A stretch of DNA of 64,000 nucleotides from Cycas panzhihuaensis (GCA_023213395.1 CM041465.1:90155741-90219740), one strand, 5' to 3'; counted from the first letter of the stretch, positions 24,354 through 37,636 are shown. The notes: a model not told the origin generated them from the sequence alone. Numbers and translations are program-made.

Positions 24354-25194
24354 GGGATATTAAGAGGATGTAATAATAAGGTTGTGAATGAGATTGCATA
24401 GATGTTTGATCTCTGCATTTAGGGTTTCTACCAGCATGAAGGCGGTGGTGGCAAAGATCATCTTTGGGGATAGATCTAGAGCTTCTCAGAGGGAGATGGA
24501 TGCTAGGTCACCCAACAATAACTAGATCTAAGGCAGATCGAGATGGAAACAGCCTCCAGTGCCTAATGACGGGCTGTGCAGTGGTCTTGAGGAGATGTCC
24601 TAAGTTGTTTGGGTTGGTGGAAGCATGACGGATCTTTCAGCTAGATCCTTCAAACTGGGAAATCGTGGCAAGTGAGCTTGGCATCAGTCAGTCTTGCAGG
24701 AGCTGGCCTTTATCATCTAAAGACTCTAAGGATTCAGTGAGGATCCAGATGTGGCGGCGATGTCCATTTAGAAGGCAAGTAAGACTAGATCTTTAAGAGG
24801 CAGTCTCATACCAGGCTTGGAGAGGAAGAGGGTTGAGGCTTCTCCCTCACAGATTTAGAAGCAGAAAAGGACATAGGACAAAAGACAAAACAGAAGTGGG
24901 CCCGAGTGAGTCATCCTTTAGACACTCTCTAAAACCGATGAGAACCACCAACTCAAATGAGTATTTTATGAGTTTAATTGTATTATGGAGGAAATTATAA
25001 AGGACCCACTTTATACTAAGACTGAACAGTCTCTAAATTTGAACCAAACCCACTCTCCTCTTAAAAGGAAGTCATGCCTTGATGCTTTAAGCAATGTTGA
25101 AGAGGAAACATTTGATATAAACCCCATTGTAGACAATGATAAGATCAAAATTCCTATACCTAAGAGGCTTTCAGAAAATCTAGAGAAATATTAG
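24354..25194 (+). other. LINE 5' region upstream of DUF4283
   Basis: Leader and probable N-terminal part of ORF1. An open stretch at 24985-25194 ends with a stop directly ahead of the DUF4283-like domain and may be its upstream, poorly conserved part. No named motif. Confidence 0.5.
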
Positions 25195-25767
25195 CGCAAT
25201 AGCCTTGTTGGGCGGTTCTCAAGTCCTAGGCCAAGGGTAGATCCTATTAGGAAGTGGGTCAGTAAGCGATGGAAGCTGAAGGGTCAGGCAGAGGTCATTG
25301 CACTCCCCAAGGGGTATGTCCTATTTAAGTTCTCTTTCCATAAGGATATGGTAAATATCCTCCTAAAGTCACCCTGAATGATGGAGAGGAAGGCAATTTT
25401 GATAGAGAAATGGCATCCAGACTTTAATCCGGTTGAGGGGTCTATAAAGGAAATTCCTTTATGGGTTTAGCTCCCAAGCCTTCCTCTTCATACTTGGGAT
25501 TTAGATGTCATTAAAGGGATTGCGAAGGTTATTGGGCCCCTCCTAGCAGTGGACTCTACGACAAAGAATAGGAACAGATTGGTAAAAGCCAAGTTTTGTG
25601 TCCTGTCCAAAATTGACAAACCTCTCCTAGAGCAGGTGATAATTGATGGGTGTGGATGGAATAGAGAACAAAGGCTAGTGTATGAGCTAGATAATGTGAG
25701 GTGCCTAAAATGTAAACACTTCGGGCATCTACCCCATTATTGCCCTTGGGACCCAAAGCCAAGCTAA
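25195..25767 (+). pseudogene. LINE ORF1: DUF4283 and CCHC zinc knuckle
   Basis: In frame from 25195: a DUF4283-type segment ('LVGRFSSPRPRVD', 'RWKLKGQAEVIALPKGY', 'VLFKFSF', 'IEKWHPDFNP', 'EIPLWV', 'LPLHTWD') and then a zinc knuckle at 25702-25743, 'CLKCKHFGHLPHYC', with all four metal ligands (C-x2-C-x4-H-x4-C). Two in-frame stops interrupt the DUF4283 part. In plant L1 elements this protein binds the element RNA. A typical ORF1 extends further downstream; 25770-26300 is probably its degenerate C-terminal part. Confidence 0.85.
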
Positions 25768-26327
25768 TTAGGCATACATGTTGAGGAGGTAAAGGAAGAT
25801 GATGGTCATGAGGATCCTAAAGTAGGCATGAAGAGACAATAAGGATTAAGGAGTCACAAAATAATATGGAACAATAGCCAGATCTTCCAAAGTATGAGCA
25901 GGAACCTGTCTTAACAGAGACAGGGCATGGGATTAACCTTGAGGAAGAAGATTCCTTATTTGAAGAGGGGGAGGTCGAAATAAGGGCCCTCCTAAGTGCC
26001 ATACAACTTCAAATTACAGATATTTAGCATGGAAGCGATAAGGATCCTATCCAAAATGTAAGAGGTTTCACCTTAGAGAAAAAGACATAGAAGGTTTAGA
26101 AGGTCAGAGATTTAGGGACGAAAAAAGTAGAATTAGATCTTTTTAAAGGCCTTGACTTCAGTAGCAAGAAGAGGTCGGGAAGACCATCATTGAAGGTGCT
26201 GTGAGAAAGAGAGGTAGCACTTCAGATTGATTAGGGGACACAACGTACCCTTAAGGATAGAGGTCTTATATAGGGGCCCAAAATAAGAAGTAAGAGATGA
26301 GGAGGGACCTAAAGGGGGGATCTAATC

Positions 26328-27122
26328 ATGAAGCTCACCTCCTGGAATATACAGGGTATAAATGACCCGTTTAAATATAGAATGATTAAAGACTTGCAAA
26401 GTTGGATGAAGTTGGATATTTTGTTGATTTAGGAAACTTAGTTGATGACTGAAAATAGAGAAAATGTCAAGAATAAAATAAGGAAAGGGGTTGGGTGGAT
26501 CACCCTAGATGGGGTTAGAGGTTTATGTGGGCTAGTCACCATGTGGAACCCCATAGGTTAGGAGGGTGAGGTTTTCATCAGTGAAGGTCACTTTATATCT
26601 AGCTACTTTATAAGAAAATACTTCAACCATAAATGGCTAGTTACTAATGTATATGCCCCCCTCACGTAGGAAGGGAGGAAGCATTTATGGACCAGGCTTC
26701 TAGAGGCCCATGTGGATTGGACATGCCCCTGGGTGATAGCAGGATATTTTAATATGGCCTTATCTCCTGATGAGAAGAAAGGGGGTCAAATCAAATGGAC
26801 AAAAAGTATGGATGACCTGAGGGATTTCATGCAGAAGAGTGGGTTGATGGATGTCCCCCTGAGAGGCCACAAGTTTACCTAGTCCAACAGAAGATTGGGA
26901 GCTCATCATATCCAAGTTAGATTGGATAGAGTTATTGTCAATTATGCTTGGGCTATGCATCATAGTAATATTATTTTGGAAGCCCTGCCAAATACAGTCT
27001 CAGATCATGCCCTGATGTTGTTGGGTTTTGATCAAAATAAAGGTCATGCAAGTGCCCCTTTCCGATTTGAGCTTATGTGGACAAGGAACCCAAACTTTCA
27101 TGAATTACTAACAGAATGGTAG
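26328..27122 (+). pseudogene. LINE endonuclease domain (AP-type)
   Basis: Starts at an ATG (26328) with 'MKLTSWNIQGINDPFK', the usual opening of ORF2. The family order is visible: 'TSWNIQG', 'VTNVYAP', 'WVIAGYFNMAL' (normally G-D-F-N, so the catalytic Asp is replaced by Tyr), 'LDRVIVN' and 'VSDHALM' near the end (S-D-H intact). Several stops occur before 26900. This domain would nick target DNA to prime insertion. Identification firm; activity not expected. Confidence 0.88.
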
Positions 27123-28840
27123 AAGACTCTTGTGTTTGGGTGTGCGATGTGGAGATTCTTAAAGAAATTAAATTGTGTGAAATGCCAAATCAAAGTCTGG
27201 AATAAAAATTCCCACGAGGACATCTTTGTAAAAAAGGAATAGATCTTAGAGGAATTAAATACCCTTGAGGAGAAAATATAGGAACAAGGGTGGTTCCTCC
27301 CTTTAGACCAGGATGAAAGGAGACTTTTATCCAAACTAGAGGGAGTGTTGATAAAGGAGGAAATTTTTTGGAAATAGAAGTTTAGAGCTTTATGGCTCGC
27401 TAAAGGGGACAGTAATATAAAATTTTTCTATATGACAATGATAAAGCACAAAGCTTGCAATCACATCAAATCTTTGATAAATAAGCATGGGGAGGAGATT
27501 TCAGATCAGGAGAGTATTAAAGATGCAGTAGTGGAGTACTTTGTGGAGTTATACAAGGAATCGGGATATGCTGAAGAGACTATTAGAAGGGAGACCCTAA
27601 ATTTGGTTCTAAACAAGGTAAACAAAGCCATGAACAGAGTTTTGGAGGCCCCTTTCTCACTGGATGAGGTGAGGAAAGCTATCTTTGGTATGAAGAGAGA
27701 GAAAGCCCCTGGATCCAATGGATTCCCTGTGGGTTTCTATTAGGAATATTGAGATATCATAAAGGACGACCTTTTTGAAGTTGTTAAGGAATTATATGAG
27801 GATGGCAGGATCCATGGTGAATGGCAAGCTATGTTCCTTATCTTAATTCTGAAGAAAGGTGATGCTAAGAGGATTGAAGAGTACAAACCTATTAGTCTAT
27901 GCAACATTAAATATAAAATTTTAGCTAAGATCATGGTGAATAGGCTAAAAGAATTTCTCCCCTCAATTATAGGTCCAAATCAAAACAGGTTTGTGAAGGG
28001 AAGACAAATTGTGGATGGTATTATTGTGGTCCACAAAATAATCCATTCAACCCACCAAATGAAGGATTCAAGGATGACTATTAATATTGATCTGTCTAAG
28101 GCCTATGATAGGGTCTCGTGGGGGTGTTTGTTGGATTGCATTAGTGCATGTGGCTTTGGGAACCACTAGAGAGCATGGATCAAGAGTTGCATATCTAGTC
28201 CCAAATTCTCAATGATCATAAATGGTACTTCCTCTGCCATTTTTTCAGGCTATAGAGGTCTAAGATAGGGGGATCCTTTCGCCTCTTATTTTTTTATTAT
28301 CCTGGCAAAACTTATTGGAAGGCCTCTAAAGGAAGTCAGGTTATCCAGGAAGATTGTGAGACTAAGGCCCATATCGGGTATTGATAATATTATTCATTGT
28401 CACTTCATGGATGATAACATTATACTAGGTAAGGCAGTGATTAAGGAATCTAAAGCAATAAAAACTTAGTTGGAAAGATTCGAGATAGCAACGAATAAGA
28501 AAATAAACTTGGACAAAAGCAACATCTTTTTCTTGAACACCATGGAAAGGACTAAAAGAGCTATCAGTAGGATCCTGGAAATGTCCTCCAAGTTGCTACC
28601 TACTCTGTACCTTGGTATGCCATTATTTATTTGTAGAATGGAGAAGGACCTTTGGAATCTAATTATCAGCATGGTCGAAAGGAAGTTAGCATGATAGAAA
28701 GGAGCTTTATTGAGTTAGGGAAACTACAACTACTAGTTACCTCCCTTCAGAGTATCCCTACATATATGATGTCTTTGTTTAGGTGTCCTGTAAAGGCTAA
28801 AAGTGCCCTTGAGCCTATTCAGAAGAGATTCTTGTGATCT
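27123..28840 (+). pseudogene. LINE reverse transcriptase domain
   Basis: Follows the endonuclease in the ORF2 order. Motifs: 'KAPGSNGFPVGFY' (27700), 'KPISLCNIKYKILAKIMVNR' (27890), 'IGPNQNRFVKGRQIVDGI', 'INIDLSKAYDRVSW' with the first catalytic Asp (28084), and 'HFMDDNII' near 28410, where the common box is F-A-D-D; the two Asp are kept. Thumb-like sequence extends to 28840 ('YLGMPLF', 'SIPTYMMSLFRCP'). Stops and at least one frame change break it. It would copy LINE RNA at the nicked target. Confidence 0.9.
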
Positions 28841-30475
28841 AGGGCTGAGGATAGGGAGAGAATCCATTTAGTGTCTTGGGAGAAAGTGTGTCTCCCCAAA
28901 TGGGTAGGAGGCTTGAACGTTAAGGACATAGCTTATTTCAATAGAGATCTAGTTGCCAAATTAGGTTGGAGTCTTGCTGTCAAGGAGGAGAGGCTCTGGT
29001 ATAAGATTTTTACTTGAAAATACCTTAGGGACAATAAATATCTGAAGCATAATATCTAAGGAATCTAAGGCTCTACCATCTGGAGGAGCTTAGAGCACGC
29101 GAGGAAAATGTTAATGATGGGGGCCTAATGGAGCCTTGGGGATGGAAATGTTATTGATTTTTTAGAGGACACCTGGCATGGACATACGGAATTGAACAAG
29201 AGGCCTGCCTTCACCCCCTTGCAACATGCTTGTGAAAACCTTTATGGCAAGAAGGTTAAAGACTATTGGGAGATATGTTGGGGTGTGAAGAAGTGGAAAT
29301 GTTTTGAAGAAGTCCCCCATGATCTGGCGGATGAGCAGTAAATCGAAGTTATCATAAATGAGTTAAATAGTATATACATCCCTAGATTTCCCAAGGAATA
29401 TGCTCTGGTTTGGCCTGGGTCCCCCTCTAGCACCTATACGGTTAAATCTAGATACTTGTTCTTAATGGATGAGAAAGGTATCACAGAACATAAGATTTTG
29501 GGGGGCATATAGAAATTGGGGTTAATTCCTAAGATTGCCATCTTTTGGAGGCTCTATCTTAAGAATAAGATCCTTACTTTGGACAATCTAAGGAAGAGGG
29601 ATTTCTGGTTGGTGAGTAGGTGCATTCTTTGCCTTTAGGATGAGGAGACTTTGGACAATATTTTCTTGCATTGCATTACACCTAGACTAAGGAAGTGTGG
29701 GCTAAGCTTTAGAGCTCCTTTGAGGTGTCTTGGGTCCCTTTTGGAATGGTAAAGGATCTAGCTAAGGCTTGGGAAAGCCCTTTCAAATGCAGGACTCTTC
29801 ACTCCTTTGTGGCTAACTTCCCTCCCCACATTTTTGTAGAATATATGGAAAGAAAGGAATAGGCACATTTTTCAGGATAAAAGAACGAGCAAGTCTAAAC
29901 TATTCAGGATTATTATGGTGGTTCTACAAGAGACTTCCAAGGTGAAGGAAGAGAGTTTTATCTCCCTAGAGGATAGGAAGATTCTTAAAAAGTGAGGCAT
30001 TAAAAACATCATGCCTAAACCAAAGGAGGTTAGGCATGGAGGCTGGAGTTTGCCCTTGCATAATTGGGTCAAGATAAATTTTAATAGTGCATCAAAAGGT
30101 AACCCCGGAGAGGCAGGGGACGTTGGGGTTTGCAGAGATGGGGAAGGAAAGGTCATCTAGGCCTTTGCTAAGTATTACAGTAACCAAACTAGCCATGAGG
30201 TAGAGCTTCAAGCTATATGTAGAGTTGTAGACTTGGTAATTAAAGATGGTAGCACGAGAGCTATAGTGGAGGGAGACTCTCTGAATGTGATAAACTTTAT
30301 CAGGGGGGAAGTGGAGCCAAACTAGAAGTATCAGACCATGATTGATGATATAAAGATCCTGCTTCGAAGGACAAAAATGGTCCAGGTTAATCACATATAT
30401 AGAGAAGGGAATAGGGTTGATAATTGACTTGCAAACTGGGAGGATCAATTCAAAAGGAATGAGATATGAAAGGAT
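28841..30475 (+). pseudogene. LINE ORF2 C-terminus: zf-RVT and RNase H-like
   Basis: Downstream of RT: 'SWEKVCLPKWVGGLNVKD' (28875), then a zf-RVT-like section at 29440-29690 ('KIAIFWRLYLKNKILTLDNL', 'CILCL', 'LHC'), and an RNase H-like domain at 30060-30470 with 'KINFNSASKGNPGEAG' (normally N-F-D-G, first Asp replaced by Asn), 'HEVELQAI' and 'VEGDSLNVINFI'. Some plant L1 elements carry this extra RNase H. Stops are present. Confidence 0.82.
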
Positions 30476-30633
30476 GACTTACCTATAGAAATAGTGGGTC
30501 TGGTTCATAAGGACCTAGGGGGTCCTAGTTTCAGCTAATATAGTTTATGATAGGCTATATGGTTAGCTAAGTCATGGACTTGTCACGATCAATTGATGTA
30601 GTCATTAATCCCCTCATTTATTTAAACCATATC

Positions 30634-30647
30634 AAAAAAAAAAAAAA
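30634..30647 (+). other. LINE poly(A) tail
   Basis: Fourteen A residues followed directly by the right target duplication (30648-30660). Confidence 0.9.
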
Positions 30648-30861
30648 TCCCTAAAAGATTATTTTATAATATCCTCTTAAGTGGTATATATACTTAAATT
30701 TTCCTATGCCTTCATAATAAATTCTACATTCCCCCAAACTTATCTTACAATTATAATATCATTTAATTATCTTAGGGGCATGCCACAAATTAATATATCA
30801 CCTTTATGCATGTTATCCTAAGGTGTACCATAAATGACACATTAGCCTTATACACATTATA
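30648..30861 (+). repeat. Repeat R2, middle part
   Basis: Continues R2 after the LINE and aligns with 40045-40228 (for example 'catgccacaaattaa' with 'catgccacaaactaa', and 'ttatacacattat' with 'ttgtacacattat'). It ends at the C2 insertion. Confidence 0.75.
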
Positions 30862-31401
30862 TGTTAAACCTTATATTTACATATTAAGTAATATACTTTA
30901 TAATATCTCACTATTATACTTTATGTAAGTGTGAATTATCGCCTAATATGATAAAGTGCACACCCACATTCTTTCGACATAACATTATAACTTGAAGGTC
31001 AAAGTGACCCTTATGCACTTTTGCTAACAAGAGAGAATAAAGGACACTTATCCTACATGCAAAAGGTGTAGCTTGGATGTTTGACACTTGTTAAACATTA
31101 AGCCCCTTAGGTCCCCCCTCCAACTCTATATATTAAGACTAATTATCATGTATTTCATATGGAGAGTGAGTAGTATTATTATGTTGTTAGTTTTCTAATC
31201 AAGCATTCATTCTTATTTGGAGATTGGACTAATTCCTTCTCCTCTATATTGGTATTCTTATGCTTGTGCTTTCATGTTTATGCTTGCTTATATTACTTAT
31301 TTTAGTATTTACTTTCTTAGATGTTAATCATTTCATTTATAGGTATATCTTTCATCTCTTCTAGATCATAGGTTTCATAGGTTTAATGCTCATTTCTAAC
31401 A
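30862..31401 (+). repeat. 5' LTR of Copia C2
   Basis: TGTTAAACC ... CTAACA, with near full-length similarity to 37637-38182. It contains the sequence AACTCTATATATTAAGA (31120 region), a good TATA candidate. Confidence 0.92.
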
Positions 31402-31403
31402 TT

Positions 31404-31415
31404 TGGTATCAGAGC
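31404..31415 (+). other. Primer-binding site of Copia C2
   Basis: Perfect TGGTATCAGAGC, two bases from the LTR end; same primer tRNA as C1. Confidence 0.92.
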
Positions 31416-33506
31416 AGCTAAGAGGAGTCCTCTATGCTTATTTTTCTTTGGTTTTTAGAGGGTTTCAAACCCTTTGTGATGACCTTCGTTCTTTGAAGAT
31501 GATCCAAGGTTTGTTTGAATTATTTCCCGCAGATTTTAAACATTTTGAAGGTATTTGCAAGCTGAAGATCATCTCTATTATGTTCATAAATTTTTTTCTT
31601 AATATATTTTGTTGGGTGGAACACTATTTTTTGCTTCTGAGTTCTTTCTTTGAAAAAGTAATTATTTCTTATGTATTTCATCTGAGATCTATAAATATAA
31701 AAAGTTGTTACTCATTTTCAAGCTTGAAAGACTTACCTAATCTGAGATCCACTAGTCGAGACCATAGTTCTACTGATTCTAACTCACTTTGCAACTACTC
31801 TGTATTAAGATTTGCTCTGTACAATGGAAAAATCTCTTGATTCTTGTGATTGCAGACTTTTTGGGCTAAATCTAAGCCACATAGAGAAAATACTCAACCT
31901 TTGCAAGCTCCTTAGCTTCGTGTAGTCCTCCTTAGCTTTAGGCAACTCATTAAACCCCGAGGTGACTCTGTAAATCTCAATATAGCTCCTCTCTACTATT
32001 TTGCTCTCTTATGAACTAGTCTAGACCTTATTATGGGTCCCACAAAGTTATTTGAGTGACCGTACATCACTCCAACAACCGTACGACAACCATTTCCTCT
32101 CCACAGCCCATGTGCCTAACTAGATCTTTATTTGTTTTATTCTCTTTCTACGGTGAATGAAATCTTATAAGAACTTAGGGAACCTTCATTGATGTGGTGT
32201 GAACCCCCCTCTAAAATTTTATTCTAATACGTGCTCTCTATGAGCAAATCGAACGACTTGAGTCTTTGCATAAACACACGACTAATAGCTCATTTATTTT
32301 TTTCAAAAAAATTAGTTTGAAACTATATTGATATAACTATAGGTTATATCAATTAGAACAAACCTCTAAATATTCCTTTTTAAATAAATCTTTTATTACA
32401 AGGTAAACTTTTATTTAAGTGATTTCAATTTATTTAATCACTTTTACATATAATTTTAGCCTTTTTCTTTTATTTTAGAATTTATTTAACACTTAAAAAA
32501 AATTGCATTTATATTACTTGACTCAAAATCAAGTGATTTAAAGTTTTTTTTATCATAATTAAGAAAGAAATTTCATCTTTTTAGTGATTTTTCTAAGGCT
32601 CTGTGCATGGTGACCTTAATGCCTTAGTCTTAAAAGAACAAAAAAAAAAAATTACCTTTTTAATAAAATCACTTGACTTTTGGAGGCTAGTTAGGACAAT
32701 TTAAAGTCCTAACACATTGGGGTGCTTGCCTACTTTTTCAAAGTGACTTATTTTCATCATTATATGGTCATTTTCTCATTAAAAAAAACTCACTTGAAGC
32801 ACCACATCAAGTAAGTTCTTTATTTTTACTTTGATATTTTAACATTTTTTTCACGTTTTAAGTGCTTTGGCAAATATTCATTATGTTATCTTTTGATGTA
32901 CTTATTTGCTTTTCTTTAAAGCCTCATTTGTAAGCTTTTCATAAAGCATTTAAAAAAAGTACATCATCTAAGTAAAATTTATTTAAAGTCAACTTAAATC
33001 TCTTAAAAATTGACTTTAAAATATTATTTGAGAGGCTCGAAAAAGGTTTAAGTCCTTACAAAATAATCTCAAGGTTAGTGTATTCCCTAAGGGACCAACT
33101 AATCATATAGTCAGTGCAAGACAACTGAGGTTTCTTGAGGAAAAGGAGGTTTGAAAAGGGTATTATTGAGGCTATGAATTCTAGGGAAAGTATAGTATGT
33201 CCATGCAAATCAACCCTACATGTCTTATTGTAGATTTCACTTCGTTAACTATTGGATCTCTTTAAAGATCAAGGTTGAACCAACTCTATAGCCTAGTGCT
33301 TGACCCCTCATCATTCTCTTTAGTTATTGGATCTTCTAGTAAGATCAGGACTATCAACTTGGTAAAATATGGAACTTAAGTGAAAAAAGATTAAAGTCTC
33401 CAAGTTCATCTGCTAGCTTCAATACTTTTATCAACTTCAATATGGCTATAATTAATATGCTTAATGCATGTGTCATAAAATTAACTAAGTAAGATAATTA
33501 TTAGAA
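31416..33506 (+). other. Leader of Copia C2, no gene seen
   Basis: About 2.1 kb between primer site and gag. An open stretch from 31403 to 31840 overlaps the primer site and has no motif; I treat it as chance. Confidence 0.55.
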
Positions 33507-34225
33507 ATGGACGCATTAGACTCAAAATCTTTTGATTATAAATGAATTTTAGTGGTTTATTTCTAGAAAGACCCCCAAACATGTACTTGTGGAGAGTCAA
33601 ACTGATAAAAATATTATCATCTAACCTAATCTAGTTATTATTGCTACTTGGGAAGCTAAGGATTAAATAACCTTGTCATTCTTACATATGATTATTGATG
33701 TTAATATAGATCAAAATATTGCTTATGCAAAAGCATCTAAGGAAGTATGGGACATTTTATCATCTTTGTATGAAAGATGAGATGAAGCTTGCATTATAAC
33801 GATAAAAGCTAAATTATACTCTTTGAAGTTTGTAAAGCCAATGTTGGCATTCTTCTGTTCTATCAAAGAGATATGTAATGAGTTCAACACTCTAAGCAAA
33901 CCTACTTCTAGTGATGAGCTTGTAATGGTAATATTGCAGGTATTACTAAAAGAATACAATGGATTTATTTCATCCATTACAAGAGCTAGTACACTAGCTT
34001 TAGTAAGTTTCAATCAATCTAAAAGTTTACTCCTTCAAGAGGAATAAATTTACATGAGCGAGGATGAAGATCCATCTACATCAGGAATATTCATAGCCAA
34101 ATAGGGTCCCAAACCTTCACTTCACAAATAGTTTAAGAACATTAACATTAGCTCATTAAAGGCTAATATCACTTGTCATTATTATGGCAAAGTATGCCAC
34201 ATAACTCCTAAATATAAAAAGAATT
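33507..34225 (+). pseudogene. Copia C2 gag
   Basis: Begins at an ATG (33507) and runs through a decayed capsid: 'NIAYAKASKEVWDILSSLY' (33718 on), 'KLYSLKFVKP', 'SSDELVMVILQVLLKEYNGF'. The zinc knuckle near 34168-34212 reads 'CHYYGKVCHITPKY'; two of the four ligands are replaced, so it is not functional. Stops include one soon after the start. Best open segment 33823-34047. Confidence 0.82.
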
Positions 34226-34439
34226 AATCAGATCTATAACAATCTCACCAACACTAGACACATCAATAGTAAACATGACATTAGCAGCCTTATCAGTAAC
34301 ACTTCCAATAGTAATAATAACAATAATAATAACCCGCTCGACCAAATTAAGGTACTTTTTATAGAGGTCAAAGAGGAAAAGAGGATTTTAGAGGTGGCAA
34401 TCAATGCCACATAAACTAATTTACATATGAAGATAAGTA

Positions 34440-35885
34440 ATTTTATGCTTATCATAATTTAAAGTTGATAATATATAGATCATAGAGTCAGGGGCATCTT
34501 GTCATATGATAGGTAATAAAGAATTACTCTATGTCATCAAAGAAGGAAGCGAACAATTAGTTACCTTTGGCAATAATGAATCTATCAAGATCTTAAGCAT
34601 AGGCAAAATTGCCTCTTTTCACTCGTAACCAATCCTACGTCCATATTTCCTACTAGAGATACCTACCATATCCTTCAAGGATAAAAAGTTTGTTATCTAT
34701 TAGTCAGTCAGATAAACAACAAATGAGCATATTATTCAAAAATGGGAAATGCATAATTAGTGATAAGAATGATCAGGTGGTAGCCATTGGTCATGAGGAC
34801 TATGGATTTTATAAAATTGATGCAATAAATATCATACTTGTCACTATATATTCTATCATATAAACTATGTCAAAAATTTAACTTTGGCATCAACGTCTAG
34901 GCCACTTGTGCATAGACAATATCAAGATGATGGTTACAAAAAACATGGTGTATGGACTTTTAAGGATATCCAGTTCAAAGTGTCTTTGTAAAGCTTGTAT
35001 TATGGGGACTCAATATTAATAGTCTTTTCCTAAAGACAATGCATAGCATGCATCACATCCCTTGTAGTTGATTCATTCATATTTATGTGGACTTATGTCC
35101 ATCGCATCTTTTAGAGGAGCCTTATACTACATTTCCATTATAGATGATTTTTCATATAAGGTTTGGGTCTATTTCATTAAGCAAAAATCCGATGCATTTC
35201 AAATGTTCAAAGAATTCAAATAAGAAGTGGAAAATAAATCTGGACACTCAATTAAGATTTTGAGAGTAAATAATAGAGGTGAATTTACCTTAAAGGAGTT
35301 CATCCAACTCTATAAGGATAATGGTATTAAAAGACAACTCACTACTCCACATACTCCTTGGCAAAATGGAGGTTTAAAGCAAATGAACAAGACTTTGGCA
35401 AATAAAGCTAGAGCCATGATGTATGCTAAGAGACTACTTTGAGCATATTGGGTGAAAGCATTTCATACAGCTGCTTATATGGCAAACACGAGCCCTATAT
35501 TTACAGTCACTAGCATCACACTAAATGAGGCTTAGTCTGGCAAAAAGCCAACCATGAGCCATTTAAGGACCTTTCAGTGCATTGCATATATGCATATCCC
35601 ATATCAGCAAAGATCAAAATTAGATAAAAATTATCTCAAATATATTTTTATAAGCTATGTTATTCACAATAAGGTATACAAACTATATAATCCTAGTGCT
35701 AAGAAAATGCATCTCTTAAGAGATATAATCTTTGTCGAAGAAGATCATAAGGAGTTGGAATCAACACCATCTAACCTCTTATTAAAAAGGGCAAACAAAT
35801 TGTTGAGGATTTCCTTCCCTCATAATCTTCTACACCATGTACATCATCTACACCAGTTGTTTCTTCTTCAACTTCAAAATTAACT
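34440..35885 (+). pseudogene. Copia C2 protease and integrase
   Basis: The protease motif at about 34478-34515 reads 'IIESGASCHMIGNKELL', with the catalytic Asp of D-S-G replaced by Glu. The pre-integrase segment ('LWHQRLGHL', near 34880) and 'CKACIMG' follow. The integrase core: 'ALYYISIIDDFSYKVWVYFI' near 35130, then 'ILRVNNRGEF' (normally T-D-N, second catalytic Asp replaced by Asn) and 'TPWQNGGLKQMN'. The C-terminal part is open at 35554-35883 ('SHLRTFQCIAYMHIP'). Multiple stops. Confidence 0.85.
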
Positions 35886-36149
35886 ACACTTGATCCTGGC
35901 ACATCTTCTGTTTATTAACCATTATGACCAAAAAACATTAAGGTTCAAGTTACATATGTAAAAAGCCTACCTAAATGGTATTTCCAAATGGCGAAGGACA
36001 ACCAAGTTATAGAAGGAAAACATCCATCCAAGATGAAGCATCAAACTATTTATGCACTTATAGTTAAAGTGATTTGTGTTGATGAGCCTTCTACTTTAAG
36101 GAGGCATATAAAAATGAAAATCAAAAGGCTATTATAGATTAAAAAAATA

Positions 36150-37600
36150 CATTCTATTGAAAAGAATAGAACATGAAATTTGGTAGAATTGCCTAAAAAC
36201 AAACATGTAATGAATTATAAATGGGTTTATAGAACTAAATTCCACAATGATGGTTTACTTAAGTATCAAAAGGCTCAAGTTGTTATAAAGGGCTTCAAAC
36301 AAAACGAAGGCATTAATTATAAGGAGACCTTTACACTAGTTACAAACATGAATACCATCAGACTCATTTTAGCCTTAGTTACTTAATGTAAATGGCCAAT
36401 CTACTAGATGGATATGAAGAGTGCCTTATTCAATGATGATCTTTAAGAGGAGGTATATTTAGAGCAACCTCCTAGTTACAAAGTACAAGGTAAAGAACAT
36501 CTTGTTTATCACCTAAAAAAGGCATTGTATGGTTTGAAACAAGCCCCGAGAGCATGGTACTAAAAAATTGATGATTATTTTTTGAGGCATGGATATCATC
36601 GATCCACATCATATCCTAACTTATACATTAAAATTAGGAAGGACCATATTATCTTTATTGTCTGGTACATAGATGACTTAGTGATCATAGGAAATGATAC
36701 TAAGATAAGTGAGATTCTCCAAGGTAATCTTAAAAGAAGTCTTAAGATGATAAATCTTAGACTTCTCCATTATTTTTTAGGCTTAGAGGTATGGCAACAA
36801 CTAGGCCATATCTTCATCTCCTAAGCAAAATACTCTTATGACATTTTGTAGTGATTAAGAATAGAAGATTGTAAACTAGAGCCTATGCCTTTGGAGAATG
36901 GAACAAAGATGACTTTCAATGAGAAAGTAGAATTTGCAAATCCCACCTTGTACCGGTAATTAGTTTGTAGCCTAATCTACTTCACCAACCCTAGACTAGA
37001 CATTTCATTTGTTGTTGGGATTTGTTCTAGGTACATGTCTCAATCGAATTAGAAGCATCATAATGCAATTAAATGTATACTGAGATACATCAAATGTACA
37101 TTGTAGTATGGCCTTCAATATACTTATAATAAGAACTTTATCTTAGAGGAGTTCTTAGATTCTGATTAGGCAAGTTACCAAGATAGTAGCAGATCAACCT
37201 CAAGATATTGTTTTACCCTTAGTTTAGGAGTCATTTCATAGAGTTGTAAGAAGCAACCCAATGCTACCTTGTCACCATAGAAACAAAGTACAAAGTTGTA
37301 GTCTGTATAGTTTATAAGGCTATTTGACTGAGGAGGATTCTTGGAGAGCTTAGACTTGAGTATGATCACCCCACTAGGATATATTGAGATAATAAAAGTG
37401 TACTCAAGTTAACAAAAAATCTAGTTTTTCATGCAATGACCAAGCACATAGAGGTTCATCGCCACTTCCTTAGGGAGAATGTTCAAAAAGGTAAGATCAA
37501 CCTCTTCTACAAGCCTACAAACCAATAGACGACATATATCTTTACCAGGTCACTTGGTAGAGAAAAGTTTATAAAATTTAGAGATGGTCTTGATGTCCAA
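36150..37600 (+). pseudogene. Copia C2 reverse transcriptase and RNase H
   Basis: RT starts near 36180 with 'LVELPKNKHVMNYKWVYRTK' and continues with '[13 protein letters not shown]' (36510) and the catalytic box 'WYIDDLVII' (about 36663-36690), intact. 'LLHYFLGLEVW' follows. RNase H remnants occupy 37080-37560 ('ILRYIKCTL', 'SSRSTSRYCFTLSLGVIS', 'KKQPNATLSP'). Many stops; a frame change lies in RNase H. Confidence 0.88.
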
Positions 37601-37624
37601 CTTAACATTGTAAACATTAAGAGA

Positions 37625-37636
37625 GGGGGGGGGGGG
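37625..37636 (+). other. Polypurine tract of Copia C2 (12 G)
   Basis: GAGA followed by twelve G, directly before the 3' LTR. Confidence 0.88.

Larger units (their letters stand above)
24354..30647 (+). mobile_element. L1-type LINE, full length, inactive
   Basis: A 6.3-kb non-LTR retrotransposon ending in a poly(A) tract and flanked by 13-bp duplications. Order: 5' leader, ORF1 (DUF4283 plus CCHC knuckle), AP endonuclease, reverse transcriptase, zf-RVT-like region, RNase H-like domain, 3' end. It has many in-frame stops and altered catalytic residues (Asp lost in the endonuclease GDFN motif and in the RNase H), so it is dead. The region is less AT-rich than its surroundings. It interrupts repeat R2, and a clean empty site is visible at about 40045. 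Confidence 0.93.

Noticed and set aside
31403-31840. A 145-codon open frame at the start of Copia C2
   Set aside because: It begins inside the LTR end and primer site, has no motif, and lies in the untranslated leader.
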